From Roridomyces roridus (Eukaryota > Basidiomycota > Agaricomycetes > Agaricales > Mycenaceae): DNA of 64,000 nt. Position numbers and translations under genes: made by a program. The notes under the pieces are model-generated. The model had not been told where the DNA came from, made no database searches, and saw only the letters and a list, made by a program, of their open reading frames with translations. Shown piece by piece: positions 25,657 to 36,124 of the stretch. How positions within the stretch are numbered: the stretch's first letter is position 1; every line of letters starts with the position of its first letter. The stretch covers positions 558,001 through 622,000 of the forward strand of contig JARKIF010000032.1 in assembly GCA_029378245.1 (NCBI GenBank), in the 5' to 3' direction.

Positions 25657-26673
25657 ATGCAAGCCGAATTCGAGCTCGTACGCGTCAACGATCTGTGGTT
25701 TGACGACGGTGGTATCGTAATCCAGGCTCAAAACTGTCTCTTTCGAGTCTCTCGCGCCATCCTAGCTGCTCGATCCACCGTCTTCAAGGACCTCTTCTGC
25801 CGGCCTGAATCGCAAGAAAACTGCGAATCCCTCGATGGCTGCCCCATCTTACGACTCCCAGACTGTTCCGCCGAAGTGACTGTATTTTTCAAGGCGATAT
25901 TTAATTCCGAGTATGTAGGCTCTCCGTGTTCTCCGGTCATCTATCACCAACGTATGCCCAGGTTCTTCGAGCCCTACCCCGCCCGAACTGACCTCGATAC
26001 CATAATCGGCGTTCTACGCCTCAGCCACAAGTACCAAATTCCGTATCTCCGTCGGCGGGCACTAGTCCATCTATCTTCTGGCTATCGCTCTCTACCACCC
26101 GTCATCAACGACGACAGCTACCTCCCAAAAGGCGGATCATGGACCCACCCGTCTTCTGCCACAGACCTCCTCCGGCTCGTTCACCTAGCACGGCAAGTCT
26201 CCGTGCTATGGATCCTCCCACCCATATTCTACGCCCTCGCATCGGACTTTGCCTTGCCCGAAGTGGTGGGAAACACTCTTTATCAGACCCTGATAAACGA
26301 GGAAGACAGGAACAACTTTTTACAGGGCGCAGGCATTCAGTCAGGCATGCTCCTCGACTCGCTGCGCTTCCTCTACGAGCCGCCCACCGTGGCAGGGTGC
26401 ACGGGACGCGAGAATTCGTGCGCCATAGAGAGGCTACGGGCGCTTGAAAAGATGCGCGTATGGTTTGCGGGGCGGGGTCACGGTGCGGACCCTCTGCATC
26501 TGTGGACGCCCGACGAGTGGGCGCCGCTGATGGTGGTGTGTAGCGTGTGCTTTGAGGTGATCTTGCGTGGGTATGTGCAGGGGCGGCAGGCGATTTGGAA
26601 TCGCTTGCCGGAGATGTATGGGCTCCCCGAGTGGGCAGAGCTGGAGCAGATGCGGGACGTGGCGTTGGGGTGA
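25657..26673 (+). CDS. BTB/POZ-domain protein, second copy
   Basis: The locus can be read as one 338-aa frame, but 25911..25961 is probably a 51-nt intron (GTATGT...CCCAG). Removing it joins FFKAIFNSE to FFEPYPARTDLDTIIGV, exactly as in the paralogue at 207..1284, and gives 321 aa. Because 51 is divisible by three and the intron has no stop, retention would only add 17 residues. The N-terminal BTB part has LWFDDGGIVIQAQNCLFRVS, AILAARSTVFKDLF; the middle has LRLSHKYQIPYLRRRALVHL; the C-terminus has AIWNRLPEMYGLPEWAELEQ. The role as a Cullin-3 adaptor or dimerisation protein is inferred from the family. Confidence 0.82.
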   Translation: MQAEFELVRVNDLWFDDGGIVIQAQNCLFRVSRAILAARSTVFKDLFCRPESQENCESLDGCPILRLPDCSAEVTVFFKAIFNSEYVGSPCSPVIYHQRMPRFFEPYPARTDLDTIIGVLRLSHKYQIPYLRRRALVHLSSGYRSLPPVINDDSYLPKGGSWTHPSSATDLLRLVHLARQVSVLWILPPIFYALASDFALPEVVGNTLYQTLINEEDRNNFLQGAGIQSGMLLDSLRFLYEPPTVAGCTGRENSCAIERLRALEKMRVWFAGRGHGADPLHLWTPDEWAPLMVVCSVCFEVILRGYVQGRQAIWNRLPEMYGLPEWAELEQMRDVALG

Positions 26674-27749
26674 ACATTGGAACTCGGATCGCATTGCGCC
26701 GAACGATTTCGTTTGACAGTAGTTATGCTGGTCATCTCGTTCATATGTATTTGCTCCCACACTCGAGTCTTCGTCAACGCCTCTTGTTGGAGCACAGAGC
26801 TCATCACAATGCCGTCGCTGACCGGAGCTACAAGTCACTCAAGAACATCAGAGTGTAGCTGCTTGTGTGAAAATAAAAAGAGGCCCACCTCGTCGGTGCC
26901 TCTCCGACCTTCCAAATATCCGAACTCCCCAAACTGTGAGTATACACAAAGGTTAGAGAGTCCAGCACAGGTGCCTCCGAGGGCATCCCCTGCGTTGGAG
27001 ACGAGTTTGGGAAGATAGAATTTGACAGAGTGTAAAATATGGCAGCTAATTGATAACCTTGAGCCTCGCACGCCATTTCTTGTCATTACAATCAGCCAAA
27101 CTGATATCCTTTTCCGCAAGGATTTCAGCCCAGCGCACCCAAGGGCTCTTGGCTATGTCGCGTCTGAATTCAATCGAATGTTAACAGATAGATCTCACTG
27201 GATTTGGGTTGTCAACTCACTCGTTTGTCGGCCACTTGCACCCGTTTCCCTGAATTTCGCGCAAAGAAGGGAAACAGCGTGAGTGGAGGGCCAAGAAGAG
27301 GGTTTCCCAGTATGGATTTTTGTGACTTTTGAAAAGTTGAGATCAAGCAGCAGATGAAGAGCGGAGGTGGACGCACAGATACGAATGATGCAGGACGATC
27401 TTTTCTAGTGTGTTTGACATGTCATTCTCCGAAACAAAGGGCGTTGTGACCTTCATAAGAATGGGGGAATTCTGAGGCAAAAGTAAGCACGTACTTATAC
27501 CTGGTAGAAAACAAAACAAAACGCACCGGGTGCGGCAGATATAATCCGAGGATTCTGATACTTGGACAAAGCTCAAAGATATGCTTGGTTCCCACTTCGC
27601 CATACGAGCATGTCAAATCGACCACTTTGTTTCCGTGGAAGCGCAAAAAGTCCACGGTCGGCTCGGTCTCATGCTCGCAGAGAACCAGAGTCCGAAGGGA
27701 GGGCAGCCTGAATACAAATCAGCAGTGAACGAGACACAGATGAAAGAAT

Positions 27750-28004
27750 TGTTGGAAGGACAAACACGGACGCACCCTGACGTGTACTACTGACGTGGAA
27801 GTACTGACACGTAGAGTATGGTTTAAACACTCGCTGTACATACTCACATTTACCCATACTGACTTGCATGTACTTGTATCGGTGTTATTCAGTGCATGTT
27901 CCCTAATTCTTACTTATGTATGGCTGTACCTTGTTTTTGTATTTAAGTAGCTAGCTACGACGAATCTCAACTAAGTCCTTCTCCCACATTTTCATCCTTC
28001 TTCA
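27750..28004 (+). repeat. copia 5' LTR
   Basis: 255 bp, TG...CA ends, apparently identical to the 3' LTR. Confidence 0.93.
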
Positions 28005-28016
28005 GGTTATGGGCCC
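28005..28016 (+). other. copia primer-binding site (half-tRNA-iMet type)
   Basis: GGTTATGGGCCC directly follows the left LTR. From memory this resembles the Drosophila copia site, which pairs with an internal fragment of initiator tRNA-Met rather than the tRNA 3' end. The match to this organism's own tRNA was not checked. Confidence 0.6.
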
Positions 28017-28080
28017 CGAGTTCAACTAAATCCACCAACCGAATTTATTGCACCTCGACAACCAACCTCTGCTATCTACA

Positions 28081-31000
28081 ATGTCCACCATCGCCCCGAA
28101 CTCCAAGGCCGCCGAATTCTTTGTACGGCTCCCGAAATGCGAAGCCGACGGCGCCAACTGGGCGGTGTTCAAGAACCGCTTCCTCTACGCTGCTGCCGCC
28201 GCCGGGCTCTCTCAACACTTGGAGAGCAGCCACTTGCCGCCGATCCCGCCCACTCCGGTCACTCCTTCGTCGACCCCTGCGGACATCACTGCGTACGACA
28301 ACTTCGTTCGCGTGGAGGCTGGATATAGGTCAGGTGAGGCCATCATCAAACAAGCTATTGCCGCGACGATCCCTGACTCACTGTTTTTGCGTGTCATGGG
28401 GGAGCGGCGAGCTTCGGGCCTCTGGACAAAGGTGGTGAACGAGTTCGAGCAGAAGTCGAGAATGGTTACTGTGGATTTGCGGCGCAGGCTCCAGGATGAG
28501 CGCTGTGCCGAGAATGGGGATGTTAGGGCTCACCTCGCAAAGTTGCAGGCACTTCGCGTCGACCTTGTTGGCATGGGCGCCGATCCCGGCGACGAAAACT
28601 TCACCGCCATTATCCTAGGGTCGTTACCGGCATCATACGACCCATACCTCGCTGCCCTCACGGCCACATCGTCCCTCATGGGTACGACCATCTCCCCCGA
28701 CACACTCATCAGCGCGCTCTCGCAGGAGCACGACCGCCGGGCTATCAAGTCGAAGTCGAAGAAGAACGACTCGGACGTCGCGTTCGCCGTGGGCGGACGT
28801 AAAGCCGGCAAGAAGACGTCGAAGAACGTCGAATGCTACAACTGCCACAAGAAGGGGCATGTTAAAGCAGAGTGCTGGGCGGCGGGCGGTGGGAAGGAAG
28901 GCCAGGGACCGAGGGGAAAGGGAAAGGGACGCGGGAGTGGGAAGGGACGCGAGGATGCAAACACCGCGACGGATATCGGCGGTGTCTGGATGGCGCAGGT
29001 CGATTCGGATGACCGCGCATGGATTGCTCACGCCGAGCAGAACGTCTGGCTGTTCTGGATGGAACAAGACGTGTTTGGCGGCGTGGTGACGGGTGCGGGT
29101 GTGGAGTGCGATGGCGCATCTAGCCCATGGCTCTCGGATTACGACGAAGACGAGTCTAAAGACGATTCAGTCAGCAACATGTCGGTACCGGAGTTATTGA
29201 ACAACTCACCGACACCGGATCCGATCGAGACGAACATAGAGGACAACGAGAGTGACTGCGGGTCGATGCCCGAGTTGCAGACGGTGTCCGAATCAGAGGC
29301 TGGGGACATCGCTGAGTCCCCCGAATTTTCCTGTGCACACAGCCTCACTCACGATCCCGTCGACGATGATGCAACCACAGATGCACAGACGTCGCAGACA
29401 TCTGAACACGGCACCGAGATTGCCGACTGCCTACAGACGGTCATCAACGAATGGCTCGACAACATCGAGCCCTACGATGCACCGCTTACCTCCTCGTTCA
29501 AGACAGCGATGCTCGCTAATGAGGACGGCCCGATGGACACCATGACCGAGCTATACGACTCGGGGGCATCATCCCACATCACACCATATCGGCATCGACT
29601 CCTCAACTACATTTTGATCGCACCACGGTCAATCACTGCCGCGGATAACGGCTCGTTCCAGGCCATTGGGATGGGCGACATGCACGTCTGGCTGCCGAAT
29701 GGAAAAGGCGTCAGGACGAAGATATTGCTGCGTGGAGTGTTATATGCACCGAAAATCGGTTTAACCCTTGTCTCGATTGCGAAGATAACTGATGCGGGTT
29801 TTGCAGTCTTGTTCCGCGAGAGCTTCTGCAAGATATTCGATAAGCACCAGAAGCTTGTCGGCATCGTGGACAAGACGAAGGGAACTTACCGTGTGCAGTC
29901 TCCATTCAATTGGGAGACGGTCACTGCTGCATCCGCCATCGAAACAGTCTCGCTCGAAGACTTACACCGCCGCATGGGTCACATAGCCCCGGACGCCGCC
30001 AAACGCCTGGTCTTGGAAGGCCTGGTAACCGGCGTCAAGCTCGACCCGACATCGAAACTCCAATCGTGCGACTCGTGCGCATACGCCAAGACAACGCGGA
30101 AGCCGATCGCAAAGGAACGCAAGGCTCCGCGCTCGACAGCCTTGGGGGAGGTCATATTTTCGGATGTATGGGGGCCGTCTCCCGTCGAAACTATCAATCG
30201 GCGTGAGTACTATGCAAGCTTTACCGACGATTTCACTCGCTGGTCCAGACTCTATCTCCAGCGGACCAAGGACGAGACTTTCGGCTCGTACCAGTCTTAC
30301 GAAGCGTGGCTCTCAACCCAGTTCGGCGCCAAAATCAAGAAGCTCCACTCCGACCGGGTAATTCAACGCTCACCTTGCGAAGAACGGCACCGAACGAGGC
30401 TTCACCGTGCACGACACCCCCGAACACAACGGCGTTGCCGAGCGACTCAATCGGACGCTGTTGGAGCGTGTGCGTGCGATGCTGCACGGCAGTGGGTTGC
30501 CGAAGTTTCTTTGGGGCGAGGCCATCGCGCATGCCGTGTACTTGAAGAACCGGCTATCCACCAGCGCGAATGACGGGAAAACGCCATACGAGATGGTGTA
30601 CGGGCGGAAACCAAGCATCGCCCGGCTCCCCGAGTTTGGAGCGCGTGTCTGGGTCCATGACGCGAAGGCGAGCAAGCTTGAGGGACGCGGAAGGGAAGGT
30701 CGATGGATGGGATTTGATGACGTGAGCAGCGGGCATCGAATCTATTTCGAGGGGAAGCGCACTGTCGCTGTGGAGCGGAGCGTTAAATTTGACAGGAATG
30801 ACGAGGTGGTACCTCTCCCAGACGATCTGCGGATTGAGGGGGAGGATTCGGATGACAATCAGCCATCGTCTGGGTTTTCAAAACCAACCACGCACCTTCC
30901 GACTCCTCCTCAGACACCTGCGGCTTCGACTCCAACTATCCCGACCCAAACGACTCCGCAAACTCCCACCAACGTGTTGCCTACGACAGGCACATTACCG

Positions 31001-32863
31001 GCTTCTCCTTCGATTGCGAGGCTACGCCAACAGCTTGCGCTCACCGACCCACTCGGATCCGACTTCGAAGGCGATGCTGGACGCAATGAGGGTGGGACTA
31101 GCGAAGGACCGAGACGTAGCACGCGCGAACGACGACAGGCGACCATTTTTCCGACCAGCGGCACGACATATCTCCAGCGGGCTAGGGCCGACGAGGCACC
31201 CCACGTGGCGGCGCGTGCCGAGCTTCCTGACGACTGGGAGATGGTGGATGTGCTGGAGCACCACCTCGCCGCCGCGACGTCGACTGCTGAGGCCTTAGAC
31301 CCATCGTGGGAGGAAGCAAGGAACCGGTCCGATTGGCCGCATTGGGATGCGGCGATCAAAGCCGAGCTTACCTCACTCAAAGCCGCCGGCACTTGGACCG
31401 TCGTTCCACGACCTGGCGACCGCAACGTCGTTGACTGCAAATGGGTCTTGCGCATCAAGAAGAACGCGGCGGGGGAAATCGAAAAATACAAGGCACGTCT
31501 CGTTGCACGTGGCTTTACACAGGTTCACGGTGTCGATTACTACGAGACTTTTGCCCCGACCGCCAAGATTGCCTCCATCCGTCTTGTTCTCGCCATCGCC
31601 GCACGCAACGACTGGGACATCGACATGTTCGACTTCAACAGTGCGTACCTCAACGGGGAATTGGATCCCGACGAGGAGATCTACATGGAACAGCCTCCGG
31701 GTTACGAATTCGCGGATCGGGCCGCGAATGTTCTCAAACTCGCGAAGGCGTTGTACGGGCTGAAGCAGGGTGGCAGGAAATGGTACGAGACGCTTTCTCG
31801 CTGGCTTTCAGAGCTAGGCTTTACACAGTGCGCGTCCGACCATGCTGTTTTCTATGCTCGTGACGAGCACGATCTCACCATCCTCGCCATCCATGTGGAC
31901 GACTGCACCATCACGTCCAGCTCCCCGGGGCTCCTCGTGTCGTACAAGACTCGTATTGGCGAACGTTTCAAGATGACGGATCTTGGGCCTATCAGTTGGC
32001 TCCTTGGCATCGAAATCCGGTGCGACCGCGAAGCACGTACAATCTCGCTCTCGCAGCAGACTTACATCGAGTCTATTCTCGATCGGTTCAACTTTGCCGA
32101 CTCGAAACCCGTCGCAATGCCCTTGGACCCGAATGTCCAACTTTCCAACGAGCACCGCGCCATCAGCATAGCCGACATTGCCGCAATGAAACGTGTCCCA
32201 TACCGCGAGGCCATTGGCTCGCTCATGTGGGCATCCGTTGGAACACGGCCCGACATCGCATTTGCGGTGGGCTTACTCTCGAAATTCCTCGACAACCCCG
32301 GCCCGCTCCATTGGGAGGCGACGAAGCGTGTATTTCGGTACCTCCTTGGCACGAAGACGCTTCGGCTCACGTACGGCGCGGGGAGGAAAGGGTTGGAGGG
32401 ATATTCGGATGCGGACGGGATGTCCCAAGACCACAGGCACGCTATCTCTGGTTTTGCTTTCCTTATTGACGGTGGCGCCATTTCGTGGAGTTCCAAGAAG
32501 CAGGAAATTGCCACCCTCTCAACGACAGAGGCTGAGTACGTTGCATTGACACATGCCGCAAAGGAAGCTGTGTGGCTTCGCGCGCTCATCGGCGAGCTTT
32601 TTCGACCGCTCGAGCGCCCCATCACCCTCCATGGCGATAATCAAGGCTCGATTGCCCTCGCACACTCTGATATCGGCCAGTTTCACGCACGCACCAAGCA
32701 CATCGACATCCGGTATCATTTCATCCGATACGTTGTCGAAAACGGGACGATCCGACTTGTCTATTGTCCCACGGCAGACATGGTCGCCGATTGCCTGACC
32801 AAGGCGCTACCAAGCACGAAGGCCAAGCACTTCGCTGCCGCGCTCGGGCTGCGTACGGTTTGA
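28081..32863 (+). pseudogene. copia gag-pol polyprotein, frameshifted in integrase
   Basis: The likely start is the ATG at 28081. Domains in order: gag of the UBN2/copia type; zinc knuckle CYNCHKKGHVKAECW; protease LYDSGASSHITPY; GAG-pre-integrase with HRRMGH and CDSCAYAKTT; integrase core with FSDVWGP and FTDDFTRW. Near 30355-30365, just after KLHSDR (the second catalytic Asp), the frame changes; the normal Gly-Gly-Glu that follows is lost by a deletion of about 5 nt. The rest is open to 32863: NGVAERLNRTLLE with the third acidic residue, reverse transcriptase (KARLVARGFTQVHGVDYYET, active site HVDD) and RNase H (STTEAEYVAL). The copy should not make functional integrase unless the change is a sequencing error or is bypassed. 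Confidence 0.9.
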
Positions 32864-32870
32864 GGGGGAG

Positions 32871-33125
32871 TGTTGGAAGGACAAACACGGACGCACCCTG
32901 ACGTGTACTACTGACGTGGAAGTACTGACACGTAGAGTATGGTTTAAACACTCGCTGTACATACTCACATTTACCCATACTGACTTGCATGTACTTGTAT
33001 CGGTGTTATTCAGTGCATGTTCCCTAATTCTTACTTATGTATGGCTGTACCTTGTTTTTGTATTTAAGTAGCTAGCTACGACGAATCTCAACTAAGTCCT
33101 TCTCCCACATTTTCATCCTTCTTCA
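32871..33125 (+). repeat. copia 3' LTR
   Basis: 255 bp, preceded by the polypurine tract GAGGGGGAG and followed by the target duplicate AGAAT. Confidence 0.93.
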
Positions 33126-35130
33126 AGAATTCGTACTGCATACGCGTCAAAGCGACCAAAAAGGAAGAGTGGAATTTAGCAAGAGTCAAGTCCGTCAAGC
33201 AAGGTAGCGCCGCGGAGGGTATTTCGTCCAGGTCAAATACAGTCTTGCACTCCCAAACTAGCGATCGGAGCGCGGTAAAGCGGGAAAATATTATCGGCGA
33301 CATGGGCGAAGAAGCGGCGCAGATGCGAGTGGCGAGTTTCTGCAACGTTGAACCGCAGATCTCCATCGCGATCTCGAACGCTTCCCACGAAATACCGCCT
33401 TCAGACCGAAAGGGTGTGTCACCGGGGCTGTATACGTCTTGGGACGTCCGAACTGTAGTCAGACTCGACAACGTAAGACTCGTCGAGGTCGCCTACGATA
33501 GTGCGAATGTGACTGCCCAGCCAAGGGTTTCGGTCCAGGACCTCCGCGAGGTTCGATGCATACTCGTCTTCCGTCAGTGTTGTGTGCGCGTAATAATATG
33601 GAAGTGGGAGTCGCTGGAGCCATCCATTAGCCAGGATCTTGGATCTTTGAGCACACGCACATGGAAATATTTCGAAACTAGCAGGATGGGAAGTCGGGGA
33701 GGTATTTGTTTCTCCGGGTCCTCTTCCAATTCCGGCACGGACAGCGCAAAATATAAGACCCGTGTCCAGATGAGTTCTTTGACCTCGGGCGTCGCAGCCG
33801 CCATTGGAATGAAGTCGGGGTTCAACGGGGGTCCAATCTCCGCCGCGGGAAGATCGGAAGATCCCGTCGTATCAGACCTGGATACAAATGTGTAAGGAGG
33901 ACTCAGGACGAGATACGGTCGCGGGTACTTACCCCGAGCCCTCTGCATTGGTGAAACGTATCAGAGCCTTGACCTCTTTGTTCGAAATTGCTCCCAAATG
34001 ACTGGGCACGCCCTCGGTTATTTGAATGCATCGTAGCGGAGAATCCTTGAAAGTCGGAAACAACCAAGTGGCAGAGAAAACAGTGGGCAATACGAGCGTG
34101 TGTATAGTACGCATTTCGTTGAGAGATTCAAGTATCTCATCCTGGAAAAAATAGCTTGGTACTTTCAGCACGGACTGTAAACACTTCAGTGTTGACTTGT
34201 CGGAGAAAAGGAGTATACGGACTAGGCGGTCCCACTTTGGGGCCAAGTTACGCAGTGCCGTCACTAGTTTCGCGATCATTTGATTCGTCGGCGGCTTTTT
34301 GCACTCTTGGATAATCAACCGCGTGGGATTCACGAGAGGAAGGCCCGCGCAAAGGCCCGAGGTGCTGTCGGAAGAGAAGATGTTGAGGGAGATGAAAAGG
34401 TCGGAAATGTGTGGCGAGGATTTCAGGATTGTGCGCATCGGGGCACCATAACCACCTTCGACACGGAGGCGCTTGATAAACTGGCCGAGGTCCTTGTTTT
34501 TGGATAGGGCCTGCGCGAGGGCCTTGGCCTGTGCCTTGGAACGAATGACGACCACATTGTATAAGAGCGGTGTCGCAACGGGCAGCCAGGCCTTGCAGAC
34601 GAGGAGATAGGCCGAGGGCGATTCCATGTACTCTGCAAAGGGAGATTTTTCATTGATGTCAGCGAATCTTGCGTCCGGGACCTGCAGTGCAGGCGAGAGG
34701 ATTTCCGAGATGATCTCGTCGGGAAGAGAGTTTCCCGCCATCTTGAACGCTGTGGAGACGCGTCAGCTCTGTCGCGATGGTGGTGGTTGCTGAAGAAGAG
34801 TGGCAAGCAGCGACAAACATCAACAGACATCAAAGCCATCATGCATCATGATGTACTTATGATGCTCTCCCTCCCTTAACTCTGCCAGCCACGCATGGCA
34901 AAAAAGATTGCAAGGGCCTGGGTGTCTCAATGTTGTGGTTGGGACGATGGGTCCGGGTTCGGGATGTTGATCGGGTTTCGGTAGATAGATCCGTGTGGCT
35001 GTATAGTAGATCAGATCTCGCACTTGCTCCCGACATTCACAGTCTCTTTCGTCCTGATTGCCGCCAGCGCCCCGATTAGTCCGATCGTGCCCGCCACATC
35101 TTGGTGATTGGAGTGGCCTTCGACCCACAC

Positions 35131-35647
35131 TAGTGTTGCCGTGGCTCGGCTCCGGCTGGCTCGGCTCGGTAAGCCGTGTCAAGCCGTAAGCTGTGGCTCG
35201 GCTTGCGGCTCAGCCACGGCTCCGGCTCAAAAGCATATATCTTCCGGTTTAGAGACAATGAAGCCCAAATGAACACCTGGATATCCACATAGACCCTCCC
35301 CATGCACGAACGACTCGAACTGTGGTCGTGGCCGTTGTCAAGGCGTTGCCACCACTGTCATCAGTGTCAAGCGTGAGTTTTCGGTCACATCCGTCACGGT
35401 CTCGTTAAAATTGGTATTCCAAACGCCCCAGCACTCAAGACGGAAAGCAATCAGTGTGGCATGTATTTGCCAGAGCTATTGAAGTCATTTTGAGCTCACT
35501 GGGCCGTACCAAAATCCTCCAATCGGGCAATCTCCAAAATCCTGCCAAGCCGCGGCTAGGCGGCTTGCTGACAGCTGGCGATGGCTGGCTTATTTTTGGC
35601 TTGGCTCACACGGCTAGCCGAAGCCGAGCCGAGCCGCGGCAACACTA
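35131..35647. mobile_element. non-autonomous hAT-like element (MITE), 517 bp
   Basis: The ends are inverted repeats starting TAGTGTTGCCG and agreeing at 20 of 21 positions, with more GGCTCGGCT-type repeats just inside. The 8-bp sequence ACCCACAC flanks it at 35123..35130 and 35648..35655, as hAT transposition produces. No open frame of note. The 34742-35122 stretch to its left holds only the former F-box D promoter region. Confidence 0.88.
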
Positions 35648-36124
35648 ACCCACACCCGTTCGCCCAGTCCGATCCGCGTGGATCGTAGTTTTTCGAGTTT
35701 TCCGTGGCGCCCGTTTGCGCCCATTCCGTCATCCTAGCGCGCCACAAGAGCTAAACGCCCTGGCGCCCTTGACCCGTAGTGCAGCCAAGACTCAGCAGCA
35801 AAACCCTCAGCGCTCCATTAGCGTACCTCGCACACGCGACGAGCTTAACGACGCGCAGTCGACAGAGCCCTTGCAACACGAGACCCTCAGTCCTCACTAG
35901 ATACAGTAAAACTTTTGCAAAAAACACGTTACTAATCATCCGTAGGTATTGCAAAAGAACATGTTAAATATTATCTATACCCAAAAGGCACTGAATCTCT
36001 TATCTCTGACCGTATCCATCACAGGGATCAGGGCGGCATCCTGGGGCAGTATCGGGTATACTGAACAACCAGATTAACTCTCGGTTAAGCTCTATTTAAT
36101 GGGTAATTGATATTAATATCTTAA

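Larger units (their letters stand above)
27750..33125 (+). mobile_element. Ty1/copia LTR retrotransposon, 5.4 kb
   Basis: Two 255-bp LTRs (27750..28004, 32871..33125) start TGTTGG and end CTTCA. They appear identical over their full length, indicating a recent insertion. The 5-bp duplication AGAAT flanks the element (27745..27749 and 33126..33130). A primer-binding site follows the left LTR, and a polypurine tract (32862..32870) precedes the right one. The coding part has the copia order gag, protease, integrase, reverse transcriptase, RNase H, with one frameshift in the integrase. It is inserted in intron 3 of F-box copy D. Confidence 0.95.
27046..34741 (-). pseudogene. F-box gene (copy D) interrupted by a copia element
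   Basis: The 5' part (34741 down to 33126) starts MAGNSLPDEIISEILS and follows copy A closely through exons 1-3. The 3' part (27744 down to 27046) continues with DFLRFHGNKVVDLTCSYGEV, HIFELCPSIRILGLYLPHP and the usual C-terminus. A copia element (27750..33125) sits in intron 3, about a dozen bases after the donor, in antisense orientation. Independently, exon 3 lacks 89 nt relative to copy A (equivalent to 9368..9456), which shifts the frame near 33440. The gene is therefore dead with or without the retrotransposon. Confidence 0.85.
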
